Origin: Puccinia triticina
Taxonomy: Eukaryota; Basidiomycota; Pucciniomycetes; Pucciniales; Pucciniaceae
Length of the DNA stretch: 64,000 nt
NCBI RefSeq assembly: GCF_026914185.1
Contig: NC_070575.1
Span: 1,674,001-1,738,000, forward strand
Direction: 5' to 3'
The notes below the pieces were generated by a model, which was given only the letters and a program-made list of their open reading frames with translations, was not told the origin of the DNA and did not search any database. The position numbers and the translations under genes were made by a program. Positions 1 to 10,700 of the stretch are shown piece after piece. Each line of letters begins with the position of its first letter. Positions within the stretch are counted from its first letter, which is position 1.

Positions 1-201
1 TTTTGTGCTACAAAGTGCGGAGCTTTATTCACCTGCAGATTATTACGCTATAGATCAGGCTCAGTAGAGGAGCGCTGAAGGCTAGCGGAAAGTAGCAGTG
101 CGGAGCCGAGTTACTGACAATCACACAGCCCGGACATCAATATTCTTGAAGGAGGCGGTTAGCGGACATTCTCCACCGAGCAACCAGCTTTCATTCTCAC
201 A
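1..201 (+). repeat. 5' LTR, 3' part only
   Basis: Matches 9003-9203 base for base apart from about three substitutions and ends in ACA just before the internal region. Its beginning lies upstream of the window. The near identity suggests a fairly recent insertion, although the coding region already carries several stops. I could not recognise a convincing primer binding site after position 201. Confidence 0.9.
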
Positions 202-277
202 AGTGGGGGTCTGGCCGGGAACCCAACTTTGTGTCGTTATCGGATACTCGGGAACTAGACTTGCACGGAAACGTTGA

Positions 278-2560
278 ATGAACCCTTTGGAAGGTGAATT
301 CTTTACTCCAGGCGACGAAGAAGATCAGATCGGATCAGGCGGCTCGGACAGCGGAGACACAGTAATTGCGGAAAACGGAGAAGGTTCTTTGTCAAGACCA
401 GCCAAAACACAATTGTGGTTGGGATTAGCAGGAGGACCGAGACTAGGACAGGCATCTTTTTCGTCGGTGCGGAACCAGTTTTCACCTAATCAGTCACTCG
501 CGGCGAGGAGGCGACAGTTGTATCAGCGGAGCACTCTAAAAGATCGACCAGCGGTGCCAACGGGAGGAACGACAAGCGGAACTTACGGCGTTTGACCAGA
601 GGAGACAGAAGACGAAACCATGGAAGAAGCGCTAGGTGGAAAACAACCTGCTGCTCCTGCGCCGAGCAGAGCGAAGATACGGCCCAGGGATTATCCGCAC
701 CTTAAGTTTTAAGAGGTGGAGGTGGAGCGTTTTATCGACCGGTTCGAAAGAGCGGCTCTGCAAGAAGGTCTGACGGATGCGGATAAAGCGTACCAGGTGG
801 TCAACTTCTTCCCGGAAGGCGAGGACTTGCGGGAAGTGGAGGACATGAAAGGGTTCGAGAGTAAGGACTGGACCAAGCTCAAGGAGGAGATACTCAAGAG
901 GTGGGAAGACCGTGGACCCAGGTATCGGGAGAGCGACCTGGAGAAAGTGGCTTTTGAGTGTGCGGAAAAGGGTGGTGTTCGGACACAAGTGGAGTATGTG
1001 TCCTACATTACCAGTTTCGACCAGGTTCTGCGGTATCTGGAGCGGAATGAGATCGTGACGGCCAATATGGGTACGACGAAGCGGATTTTCTTGAAGGGAT
1101 TTGACCGGACCTTCACTGAGAAGGTGCTTCGAGGAATTAACGAGCGGGGACTGATGGTTAAACCACGACTTGGCGGACCAAAATTGTTGCCTAGCATGAA
1201 GGAGTTGCGGTCCGCTGTCAAGGCAGAACTCGAAGTGTTGGAGCTCATGAACAACAGCCAAGGAGATGCGGTTGTGAGGGCGGAACCGGCTCCGCAGGCG
1301 CTGGTGACGGTCAAAGACGTGAGTGACCTGGCGGATACGCTGAAAGAACTGAAGCTGTTCATGCAGAAAGCGGCGCACAAGCAACCAAAGGAACAACAGG
1401 CGGCCGTGGCTCCAGCAGCCGCTCCTGCGGCTCCTCAGGCGGACGGCGCTCCGCAGGCTGGCGGAATGCCGCCATGGAGGCGAGGACCTCCGGTGTGTGA
1501 CTACTGCAAGGAAACTGGCCATATGCGGAATCAGTGCGAGTACTTCGAAACGGATCGGGCTGCGGGAAAAGTTTCCTTGTGGGGGTGCGCTTTCTTCTGG
1601 CCGGATCAAACACCAGTGGATGGCCCAATTCCGAGGGACGTGGTGCGGGCCAGACAACCTTTGGCGAAAGGGAAAGTGAATATTGGGATGGTCAAGGGCA
1701 TGGTGTGGAAGCCGCCGGCAGTGGCCAGCAGTGTGAAGTGCGTGCAAACAGGGGAAGTCTTCTTGGGGGAGCATTTGGAGAAGATGGATTTGGATCCCAT
1801 TCCCGCTCCTAAAGCCAGACCGGAGCCGGTCAAGCAGCTTCCGGTAGCTCCGATGGCGGGGGGCAGCAAGAAAAAGGCGGCAGAAGTTGCACGGCGAGCA
1901 ATGGGCGCGGAAACCACGGTAGCCCTTACCTTGAGGGAGCTGGCGGCAATTTCCCCGGTGATGGCGGATGAGATGATCAGCGTGTTGAAAGAGGCGTCAG
2001 GTGAAAGGAAGCCAGCGGCGACGGCTGTCACCACTAACGCAGAAACTGCAGAAGTTAAGTGTGCGGAGTTCGGACACTCGCTGGATTCAATTCCCGTTCT
2101 ACCATCTACAGCCATGTCCTGCCCACTGGGATACGTGAGTATGAGGGTAGGAAACGTCACGAAATGGGCTACGATTGACATAGGGTCTATGATCAACATT
2201 CTCCCGGCGGATTTGGTGCTGCGGAAGACTCACATAAAAATCCGCACAATGGGCGGGTTTACTTGTGAAGTAGACGGGATAGCGGAGGCAGAGACCGTGG
2301 AGGTGGCGAAAGTGGTCAAGAAGTTATTGTTCCTGGTAACTAGGTCTCATGAGATCATCCTTGGTCAACCAGCACTGTTTGCTTTTTGAGCGCAGCTGCG
2401 TTTCTGTCCCGCAAGGCAAGAGGAAGTGATGCGGGTGGAAGGAACTCACGGGAAGCAGTACGAGACGATCATCTGCCAGCCTCAAAGCGGAGATTGGGTG
2501 ACAGAGGTGGGCAACGAGGCACCGCATCACTGTGCGGAGCCTCCCGCGGAGGATTTTTAG
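278..2560 (+). pseudogene. gypsy gag and aspartic protease frame with nonsense codons
   Basis: One reading frame runs from ATG 278 to a TAG at 2558-2560 but is interrupted by TGA 593-595, TAA 710-712 and TGA 2387-2389. The piece starting at 716 encodes the capsid-like part, an Ala/Pro/Gln-rich linker, and a CCHC knuckle (CDYCKETGHMRNQC, C-x2-C-x4-H-x4-C, encoded near 1497-1540). The protease is marked by DIGSMIN, encoded near 2177, with the usual D-x-G catalytic context. The first part (278-593) is acidic and Gly/Ser-rich. Translation continues meaningfully past 2389, so that stop is probably a point mutation (CGA to TGA) rather than the true Gag end. Pol follows in another frame. Confidence 0.8.
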
Positions 2561-5500
2561 TTGTTGGCCAAGCTATCCGGGCGGAGGAAGCTTTGACTCA
2601 GCCTGGACGGTCGACATTTAAGAAGCGGGAGGGTATTGGCAAAGGTACGGCGAGGCAGTCCAATACCAAAGTGAGCTTTCTATCGTGTGCATCTCTGAGT
2701 GTGGAAGGATCAAAGCACTACCACAGCACCACTGTGGTGAGCCGTTACTCTGCGACAGGGACGAGTGACAAGCGGAAAGTGGGAATGGACAAGGGTGGAA
2801 AAATTGGTGCGGAAATCGGGAACTGCGCGGCGGAGGCAAGCAGTATACAAGTAAGTCCTCCCAAGTATGCACCTCCGAGTCGGCTTTCTACAAAACCCTA
2901 CCATTGTGCCACGGTTGTGAGCAAAATTAGGCGTCCGCGCAGGGGTTTGATTGTGGCTAGGACAATCGGCAACGACGGTGAAGCAAGAATGGGCTGAGTC
3001 AACGGCGGGAGGTACAAACCGGTAGCGAAGAAGGTGCAGCCGCGGAATGTGGCGATGCCGCAGGAGCTCAACCCGCCATTGAGGGTGATCAAGTGGAGCC
3101 GGGACCCGTTCAAGACACCTCTGCAGCGGGTTCCGCCAAGGTTTGAGCCGACAAAGCGGATTACGGCGGAACGGATGGCCAGTCTCAACTTTGGGCCACT
3201 GGAATGGCTCCACGAGGAGGAGTTCCACTTATTGGCTGAAGCCATCACGTTGCGGGAGAAGGCGTTGTCATTCGGACCGGAATATCGGGGTTTACTCAAG
3301 CGGAGTATTGGGGATCCTTATTGAATACCCATGGTTCTGCATGAGCCATGGCAGATACGGCCCATCCCTATACCGGCGGCGATTTGCGGAGAGATGACGG
3401 AACTGGTGCGGGAACAGTTGCGGACAGGGTTGTATGAGCAATCGTGCTCCAGCTATTCTAGTCCGATCTTTGCGGTAATTAAGCAGGACAAGAAGAGTCT
3501 GCGGATTGTGCACAACTTGCAACGACTTAATTCGGTCACTATACGGGATGCTGGCTTACCGCCACGCATAGAGGAATTCATTGACACTATGGCGGGGCGG
3601 GTTTGCTATGGCCTGGTGGATGTGATGGGCGGATACGATCAGCGGGAATTGCATGCGGAGTCAAGGCCGCTGACGGCATTCAAGACGCAATTGGGGCGCT
3701 TGCAGCTTACTCGGCTTCCACAGGGGGCTACCAATTTGGTGGCGGTGTATCAGGCGCAGATGTCCTGGATCCTTCAGGACGAGTTACCTCACACGGCGCA
3801 GATATTTATTGATGATGCGGCCGTGAAAGGACCAAGGAGTGACTACAGCGGAGCGGCGTTGGCGGAAAATCCTAATATTTGCCGGTTTATCTGGGAGTAT
3901 GCAGTGGCGTTGGAGCAGGTTTTGTTTCGGATCGAGGAAGCAGGCCTTACGGTTTCTGGGAAGAAGTTTGCGGTTTGTGTACCGGTGCTGGAGGTCTTGG
4001 GGCACGAGGTCTCTAAAGACGGGCAACGGGTTGCGGAACCTAAGCGGAACAAGATACTGGATTGGCCGAAACCACGTACGGCGTCTCATATCCTGCAGCT
4101 CCTCGGGTTATGTAGTTTCGTGCACATGTTCATCGAGAGGTTTGCGGAAATTGTGAGTCCGATGCGGAGATTGACGCGCAAGAATGCGGAATGGAACTGG
4201 ACCCAAGAATGTGACGAGGCGTTCGCAATGCTGAAGGACATAGTAGGCAGGAAGATCTTGTTAAAGGAACTCAACTACAATAACGACGGAATTTGGTTGG
4301 CAGTGGACTCAAGCGAGTTTGGTGCGGGCGGAGTACTCACCCAGGAAGAGGACGGGAAGGATCGGCCCGTGCTGTATGAATCGGTGACATTTACGGATGT
4401 GGAATCGCAGTATTCCCAGCCGAAGCTGGAGTTGTGCGGAGTGGCTAAAATCGTGCGGAGATTGCAACACATACTGTGGGGCGTCTATTTTGAATTACTG
4501 GTCGATGCGGAGGCGTTGGTGCGGATGATCAACTGTCCATTGTTGCCTAATGCCCCTATGACGCGGTGGGTGGCATTCTTGCAGCTGTTTTCTTTCGAAG
4601 TGGTGCACGTGCCGGGCAAGGCGTTCATGTTGCCTGATGCGCTTTCCCGCATTCGCCTGGGTGACGATGAGGATCGATTTGCGCTGGCGGAACAGCTGGA
4701 CGTGGAGCAGCGGATTCTTGATGTGCAAATGGTGAAGGACGCGGTCGTGAAGGAGGGCGGAGGCTTGCCAGTGACTCAGACGCCGAGGTACAAGTATTTG
4801 GTGGTGTTCCTGACGACTCTTCGCTATCCTGCGGGAATTGGGCCGGCAGTTCAGCGCTGGATCAAGCGTAAGGCGGCGAATTTCTTCGTGCATGAGGGTC
4901 AACTATGGCGTCGGAGCGCACCGGTACACTTGGTGGTAGTGACTCGGCGCATTGATCAGGAAGCTGTCCTGCGGAGTTTACACAAGGAGCTGGGTCATTG
5001 AGGCAAAGCAGAAACTAGACGGAGAGTTCAGTCGCGGTTTTGGTGGCCGGGTGTTTCGAGGAGTGTGCGGCAATGGGTGCGGAGTTGCGAGCAATGCCAG
5101 AGGCGTAGTCAGCGTCTGCCTAAGGAAATCGGGAAACCTACGGAAACAGACACGCTATTCAGTAGGATATCAATGGATGCGGTGCACATCAAGGCAGGGA
5201 AGTTCAAGTACCTGATTGTAGCGCGAGATGATCTTTCCGGTTGGGTGGAGGCGCGGCCTCTGGTGAATCTTACGGCGGTGAAAGTCAAACAGTTTTTGGA
5301 AGAGGACTGGTTTGCGTGGTTCAGGAGTGTGCGACTTATCACGGTGGACGGCGGTGCAGAATTTTGTGGCGGCTTGCGGAAATTGGTGGAGTCGTGCGGT
5401 GCTAAATTTGGCAAAGTAACAGAGTACTACCCTGAAGGTGCGGGAATGGTTGAGCGTGGCCATCAGCCGATCAAGAGCGCTCTGGTGAAACTGTGTGGCG

Positions 5501-6210
5501 AGGACGGTAAGAAATGGCAGCAGTATCTGCCCGCTGTTTTGTTCGCAAATCGGATTTCCACTAAGCGGACGACGGGGTATTCGCCGTACGAGATGTTGTT
5601 TGGGTGCCAGCCGGTCTTGCCAGTAGATATAGAGATGTTCACGTATCTGGCGGTGGATTGGTGGAAAGTTAAATCGGCGGACGACTTGCTTTTGGCGCGA
5701 GCGGAGCAGTTGTTGCGGCGGGATTTGGTTATCGCGAAGGCGGCAGCGCGCCTTAAGGAGAGTCGTGCTAAGGCGGTCCGGTACTGGGACCGTTGGTGTT
5801 CTCATTGCTTGCGGGATTCTCTCCGCAAGGGGGAATTGGTTCTTCTCTACAATCGTAGTCTTGAGTCTCAGTGGGGCAAGTTGTTTGCTAACCGTTGGAA
5901 TGGTCCTTATCGTGTGGTGTTGCAATTCCCTGGCGGAAGTTATCAGCTAGAGGAATTGGACGGGACGCTGCTGAAGCGGCGAGCGGCGGCGACGCATGTC
6001 AAGCGGTTTTATGCACGGGATTCTACGGATTTTGATCAGACCGCGGAATCGGATGATTCTGAGGAGGAGGTTCGGGTCCCTCAGGACGCTTTGTCTTCAG
6101 CGAGCTCAGATGGTGCGGAGGACACGGGCGCGGCGGCTAGCAAAGAAGATTCTGGTTTGGAAGCTGTGTTGGAGGAGGACGGTGCGGATCAGGCACCTCC
6201 GCCGTTGTGA
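2386..6210 (+). pseudogene. gypsy pol: reverse transcriptase, RNase H, integrase
   Basis: A second frame runs from 2386 to the TGA at 6208-6210, interrupted by TGA at 2995-2997, 3322-3324 and 4999-5001. Reverse transcriptase has LVDVMGGYDQ, LPQG and the catalytic FIDD (near 3808); RNase H has AVDSSEFGAGG (near 4303). Integrase has a zinc-binding HHCC region whose HKELGH is directly followed by the 4999 stop, the DDE acids in MDAVHI, TVDGGAEF and PEGAGMVERG, and a C-terminal GPY motif (NRWNGPYRVV near 5895). The C-terminus is acidic. The frame relation to gag is -1, but I see no clear slippery heptamer. Two similar ~45-codon blocks (near 2675-2760 and 2848-2930) lie between protease and RT. 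Confidence 0.85.
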
Positions 6211-6991
6211 CGAAGTCGGCGTTTGCGGACCGCTGGGGACAGCGGTAAAAAGGCTGGGGCGGGGAAAGCTGTGGCAGGCAAATGCCACAAGTGATTATTG
6301 GTGAGGGGGTGCACTATCTGTTCTACAGCCAGGTTACATAGCCACCCCAGAATGTTTGTTATCTTATAGAGTTCGGTTTCAGTTTTGTTATACGTTTCAC
6401 TGGCTTGTTGTCTATCTGTATTTCTAGGTGCGGGGTATGGGGATTTTTGTGCGGAAAATCCTTCTGGGGCGGACCAGGTACCTTGCGGAGTTTTTCTCTC
6501 ATGGATTGTGGTTTCTCTGGTTTCTCTCTCTCATGGATTGCGGTTTCTTTCTGCGGTAAAAGGTGGTAAAAAAAAAAAAAGAAGGATAAAAATGGAAAAA
6601 GGAAGTGCGGGGACTAAAGCGGTTCTCATTCTGGGGCAGTCCAGGCACTTATAATTTTTTTTTTTTGGGATGGCGGACCTTTGTTTTTTCTCACTTTGCT
6701 TTGGATTCTCAGTAGCTCTCTCTCTAGGCAGAAACTATCCGGGTGCGGAACTCAGACTGCGCGTGTATTACGAGCATTGTTCCCGCAGGATAGGACTATA
6801 TACAAGGGGGGAGACGACAAGAAAGAGAAGAAAAAGCGGAGAAAGGGAAGCTAGGGAAGTCTGGAGTCGGAGGAGCGGCGGGTACGCTCCGTACGAATGC
6901 GCTCCGCAGGGATAGGAGCGTCATAGTCCGCGGCGGCAGGTTGTGCGGGGTGCGGCTCGTTCCGTAGCGCTTCCTCCATGTTCTGTCGAGC
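6211..6991 (+). other. gypsy untranslated spacer between integrase and antisense gene
   Basis: No coding region is visible. It holds an A-rich run near 6568-6600, a T run near 6655-6667, and several direct copies of CTCATGGATTG near 6500-6545. It would form the 3' untranslated part of the element and the tail of the antisense gene. Confidence 0.6.
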
Positions 6992-8256
6992 TCAGAGAGT
7001 ACGTTTGTCGGCGGGAACGACAATGGCTAGCTCGAGTTGTTCAACGAGCTGGTTGATGCCGACAAGGAAGAATGTGTACCTACGGCGGTGTTGTGCGGGT
7101 GTTATCGTGGAGATGTGGAGCAGAGCGCGGTACATATTGCGGAAGGCGCCTACGAAGTCAAGTACGGCGGCGGCAGGGAACACGGCTTGCTCCCAGAGGG
7201 GGTTGTTGGGGAAGGTGTCGCGTAGGTCGTGGGAGATTTCCGCGAGTTGGCAATTTAGCAACCCGGCTTCGGTGTCCGCGGCAGGCTCGGCGGGCGGTGG
7301 CAGATGAATGGGTACTGACGAGGCTCGAGGGCGTGGAGTCGGAGAGTCACGGGACGTGGCCCGTACAGTAGCGGCCAGCGGGGCAAGGAGTCGAGGCGCC
7401 ATTGGGGTGGTATCGGCCTGCGGAGAAGGCGGGTTCGTGGACTCCAAGGTATGGATCGAAGAGGCCCGGGCGGCTCTGGCTTGCAGGGTTTCGGTGTGTG
7501 GAGCGGACGGCGGGAAACTGGGTGGAGAACCGGAAGGAGTATGGGAAGGGTCGTTCGGCCCCATCTCGGTGTCTTTTGCTGGGGTGGCTGGAGCGGAAAA
7601 AGCGGTCAATGGTTAGCGCGGGCACAACAAGTAGAAGCGGAAAGTTGCTTACCGGGAGCCTGAGGAAACGCGGGCTCTGGAGATAGAACGATCGGCGTTG
7701 GGTCATGCGGAAGAGCGGAAAAGCGGGCCGCAAGACCTAGAGGCTGAGGGCCGGCTGGGCATGGACGCTTCAAAGATCGATCCGTAGAATCCGCTGAGGG
7801 AGGCTTCAAACCAGTAGTGGGAGAAGGCCTGGCAGCCGAAGAAGGTCCAGCGGAAGGGGTGGATGCGGGTTCTTGAGGACGTTTGAGACGCTCATTGACT
7901 AAGGGTCTGTTAACGCCGTGCTTACGGGCCCACACCTGGGCTTGTTGGACGTATTCTTTGGCGCTCGAGCAGTCGGCACGATTTGGCGGCGGCGTCATAA
8001 GGTCTTCACCGTTTGCGGAGGGCGACTTGGTGCGGGAACTGACCGAGATGACAGACGGTGAACGTTCTGCACAAGAGCTTCGGGATCCAGACAGCGGCGG
8101 ACGGTTCTGAGATTCGCGGTTTCTGCGGGAGCTGTCGGATTTGAAATTGAAGGCGGAGCAGCGGCGTTTTGAATCCCTACAGTTGTTACACGCACGACCA
8201 GCGCGGGAGTAGACGCAGGGTAGTCCAAGTCGAGTGCAGTGATTGCAAGCTACCAT
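6992..8256 (-). CDS. antisense Zn2Cys6-like protein inside the gypsy element
   Basis: Minus-strand gene with exon 1 from 8256 to 7653, a 65-bp intron (7652 to 7588, GTAAGC donor, GCTAACC branch, CAG acceptor) and exon 2 from 7587 to the stop at 6992; the two exons join in frame. The protein starts MVACNHC and has six cysteines spaced C-x2-C-x6-C-x8-C-x2-C-x6-C, the spacing of fungal Zn2Cys6 binuclear clusters, then a long Ser/Pro-rich disordered part and a C-terminal block without stops (LLNCQLAEISHDLRDTFPNN). An ATG at 8364 is in frame, but a TATA box at 8385-8392 would put the transcript start beside it, so 8256 is preferred. Role unknown; it could bind DNA or RNA of its host element. Confidence 0.7.
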
Positions 8257-8384
8257 ATTGAACGGGAAGAGATGTGTGGGAAAGGAGGATGATGTGTATG
8301 GGGGATGTGTGACAAGTGTGGGAGCGGGCGAATGTGTGGGAAGATCCTGGGGGCAGGACTTCAAAACTGGGGCAGATGTGGTGA

Positions 8385-8392
8385 TTTATATA
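8385..8392 (-). promoter_or_regulatory. TATA box of the antisense gene
   Basis: The minus strand reads TATATAAA here. It lies about 130 bp upstream of the preferred ATG (8256), consistent with a transcript start near 8355-8360. It points away from the gypsy genes, supporting an independent antisense transcription unit. Confidence 0.5.
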
Positions 8393-8864
8393 GGCGAGCG
8401 CGGTAGAATGTCCACGCGGGGAATGCACAAAGCCGCTCAGGCAGAGTGCATTCCGGTGACATAAGCACTAAGGATGAGGTCAGGAAAGCACGCTAAGAGA
8501 GCTTACGGAAAGTCACACGCAGATTGCGGATTGGGTATTTGGATCGGAGCGGAAAAGACAGGGCTGGACTATGGCGGGACTACACACATGGACTGGTAGC
8601 AGCGGCGCGTCAGCGGGTGAGCCATGACAGCCCAAGCGGGTTCCACCAGCGGGTGGAACCGGGGTGAAGGCGGGGGCAAGAGAACGACTGACGGGGGCTA
8701 GACAGAGGACGGTGGGAGGGCAAGCGTCGGAGAGGAGCGGAGTCTTGGAAAGTGACGAGCGGGATAGCGGGCAGAGCAGGCAGACTAGTGCGGGAAAGTG
8801 TCAGATGTGCGGCATCGGGTGGGAACGGCGATGTGCGCGGAGGGAAGGACGAGAGGGGGAGGGA

Positions 8865-9203
8865 CTTTCTTCATCTGGTATCTTATCCTATGATCCTATC
8901 ATCTTAGGGACTACTCATCATTTGTACTTACAACAACGGATGTACTAGACTTATTAAGAAGATTATCGGTGTTCATATCCTTATTAGAGAGTTACTTGCG
9001 GATTTTGTGCTACGAAGTGCGGAGCTTTATTCACCTGCAGATTATTACGCTATAGATCAGGCTCAGTAGAGGAGCGCTGAAGGCTAGCAGAAAGTAGCAG
9101 TGCGGAGCCAAGTTACTGACAATCACACAGCCCGGACATCAATATTCTTGAAGGAGGCGGTTAGCGGACATTCTCCACCGAGCAACCAGCTTTCATTCTC
9201 ACA
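8865..9203 (+). repeat. 3' LTR of the gypsy element (start inferred)
   Basis: 9003-9203 is proved by identity with 1-201. The start is inferred from a purine-rich tract at 8839-8864 that would serve as polypurine tract; no TG dinucleotide marks the start exactly. The stretch 8400-8838 before it holds no gene that I can see. Confidence 0.6.
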
Positions 9204-9683
9204 GCGGGTATCCTGAATCCTGGGTTTTATACCCGCCCCAAATGTCCCCTCAATGACCGGACAGAGGGGACTGCAGCCCAATCACCAGTCTGTCGGTCGA
9301 GAGGGCTGTCCAGTCCTTGAGGGGACTGCAGCTCGATTACCGGTCGGTCCAGTCATTGAGGGGACACAGCCCTCTCAATGACCGGTCTGTCTGGTCATCA
9401 AGACGGCAGCCCTCTCGGTGACCGGTCTGTCCGGTCATCAAGGGGACTGCAGCCCTCTCAGTGACCGTTCTGTCCGGTCATCAAGGGGACTGCAGCCCTC
9501 TTGATGACCGGTCTGGTGACAGTCATTGAGAGGGATGGCTGCAGGTACCCGCGGGTACCTGCCTTTCGCACCCGGGTACCCGTCAACGGGTGCCGGGTGC
9601 GGGTGCGGGTGTCCAGAATCCTGGGAATTTGAGGCAGGTACCCGGGTACCCGTTGAGTACCCGGGTGCGAAGTGACATCTCTA
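9204..9683. mobile_element. right part of a non-autonomous hAT-like element
   Basis: The right end reads GTGACATCTCTA, the complement of the TAGAGATG terminus seen in the elements at 16912 and (as TAAAGATG) 59996. Inward of it come GGGTACCCG palindromes and CGGGTG repeats (9546-9670), then a tandem array of a ~60-bp unit rich in ACCGGTCTGTCCGGTCAT (about 9240-9530). This is the same plan as the complete element at 16912-18073. Its left end is missing and must lie beyond the gypsy, which is therefore inserted into it. Confidence 0.65.
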
Positions 9684-9727
9684 TGGTGTTATGATTTTAT
9701 GCAAGTCAACTTTCAACACCCTAATTG
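9684..9727. mobile_element. right-end fragment of an AGGGTGTT-type MITE
   Basis: This matches the right end of the complete MITE at 10063-10261 (ATTTTATGCAAGTCAACTTT and the CACCCT end). It begins exactly at the hAT-like terminus, so the hAT-like element probably inserted into this MITE copy; the expected 8-bp target is TGGTGTTA. Confidence 0.6.
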
Positions 9728-10017
9728 AATATTGTGGCCTTGGCATGAGTTGCAAAAAGTGAGTTAGTCTCATATAAGTAGGAATAATAGATTCTATTAT
9801 AAATCTTGTGTCATTTGGTGGTTTTAAAACACAATTGGAAATTGAAGAAGAGATTTATTCATCAATAAATAAATCATTTCCCATTTCTGCATTTGTATTA
9901 TGTAAGACATTGAATGTGTGGGTTGGCAGGCCAGCATTGCAGCAAGCACTTGAAATAATATGATCCCATGTGGCCTGGAACCAATCAATTGTCAGATCAC
10001 ATAGCTCCATCATTCAA

Positions 10018-10650
10018 AACACAGAATCGTGGTTCTTATTGTCGTGAAAGATTAAATCATCAAGGGTGTTTAAAGTTGAAATCATAAAATTTTCAATGCA
10101 TAAAATCATAAAATTATAAAACTTTCAAGTGATGATTTCATATGTACCATTCTAGAAATGTTGCTCTAGTTTGAGTGCTTGGGTGCAACATATTTTTTTC
10201 AGCTTAGAATTTTATGATTTTATGGTGTTATGATTTTATGCAAGTCAACTTTGAACACCCTAATTCTTTGGAGTGACATTTCTATTTTGGTTAACTCTTG
10301 AGTAACAATTTCAAAGGGTCACTCCAAATGGTACCCACTTAATTTGGCTGTGAACCAATGGTACTCAGAGTGACACAAAATATCTCATTCATTGGAAAGC
10401 ATTGAAAATAGTTTCATGGCATACAAATAGTGAAAAAACACAGAATCATGGTTCTTATTGTCATGAAAGATTGGATCATTCTTAGGAATGAAATTTCTAT
10501 TTTGGTTAACTCATGAGTAACAATTTCAAAGGGTCACTCCAAATGGTACCCAATTAATTTGGCTGTGAACCAATGGTGCTCAGAGTGACACAAAATATCT
10601 CATTCATTGGAAAGCATTGAAAATAGTTTCATGGCATACAAATAGTGAAT
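10018..10650. repeat. direct tandem duplication, one copy interrupted by a MITE
   Basis: A unit starting ACACAGAATC(G/A)TGGTTC and running through GGTTAACTC, CAAAGGGTCACTCC and TTTCATGGCATACAAATAG occurs at about 10018-10435 and again at 10437-10650. The first copy holds the 199-bp MITE; the second is the empty version of the same site. No protein is apparent. Confidence 0.8.
10063..10261. mobile_element. AGGGTGTT-type MITE, 199 bp
   Basis: The ends are inverted repeats: AGGGTGTTTAAAGTTGA on the left and TCAACTTTGAACACCCT on the right. The interior is AT-rich with ATAAAATCATAAAAT motifs. It encodes nothing. The second copy of the surrounding duplication lacks it, which supports insertion; a target duplication is not clear. 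Confidence 0.7.
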
Positions 10651-10700
10651 AATGAATTTGGGAATGACTCAGCTATCTTCTGTCCCTCCTGTGTAACATG

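Larger units (their letters stand above)
1..9203 (+). mobile_element. Ty3/gypsy LTR retrotransposon, decayed, 5' end cut by window
   Basis: Positions 1-201 and 9003-9203 are the same sequence without indels (three substitutions seen, near 13, 87 and 106), so they are the ends of the two LTRs. Between them lie, in order, a Gag with a CCHC zinc knuckle, an aspartic protease, reverse transcriptase, RNase H and integrase; integrase after RNase H places the element in Ty3/gypsy. The coding frame is broken by TGA/TAA codons at 593, 710, 2387, 2995, 3322 and 4999, so this copy should not move by itself. An antisense gene sits between integrase and the 3' LTR. The target duplication cannot be checked because the left flank is outside the window. 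Confidence 0.9.

Noticed and set aside
632..1774. 380-codon minus-strand open frame
   Set aside because: It is the shadow of the gag-protease frame, rich in His/Arg/Leu from the complementary codons, with no recognisable domain.
2386..2560. Programmed frameshift site between gag-protease and pol
   Set aside because: The frames differ by -1, but the only T-run (GATTTTTAG at 2552-2560) does not form a proper slippery heptamer in the zero frame.
593..5001. TGA read as an amino acid by recoding
   Set aside because: One of the stops is TAA and normal genes in the window use TGA, TAA and TAG as ends; point decay is simpler.
7347..7733. Alternative minus-strand open frame across the antisense-gene intron
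   Set aside because: It reads through the intron in a different frame and loses the conserved exon joins.
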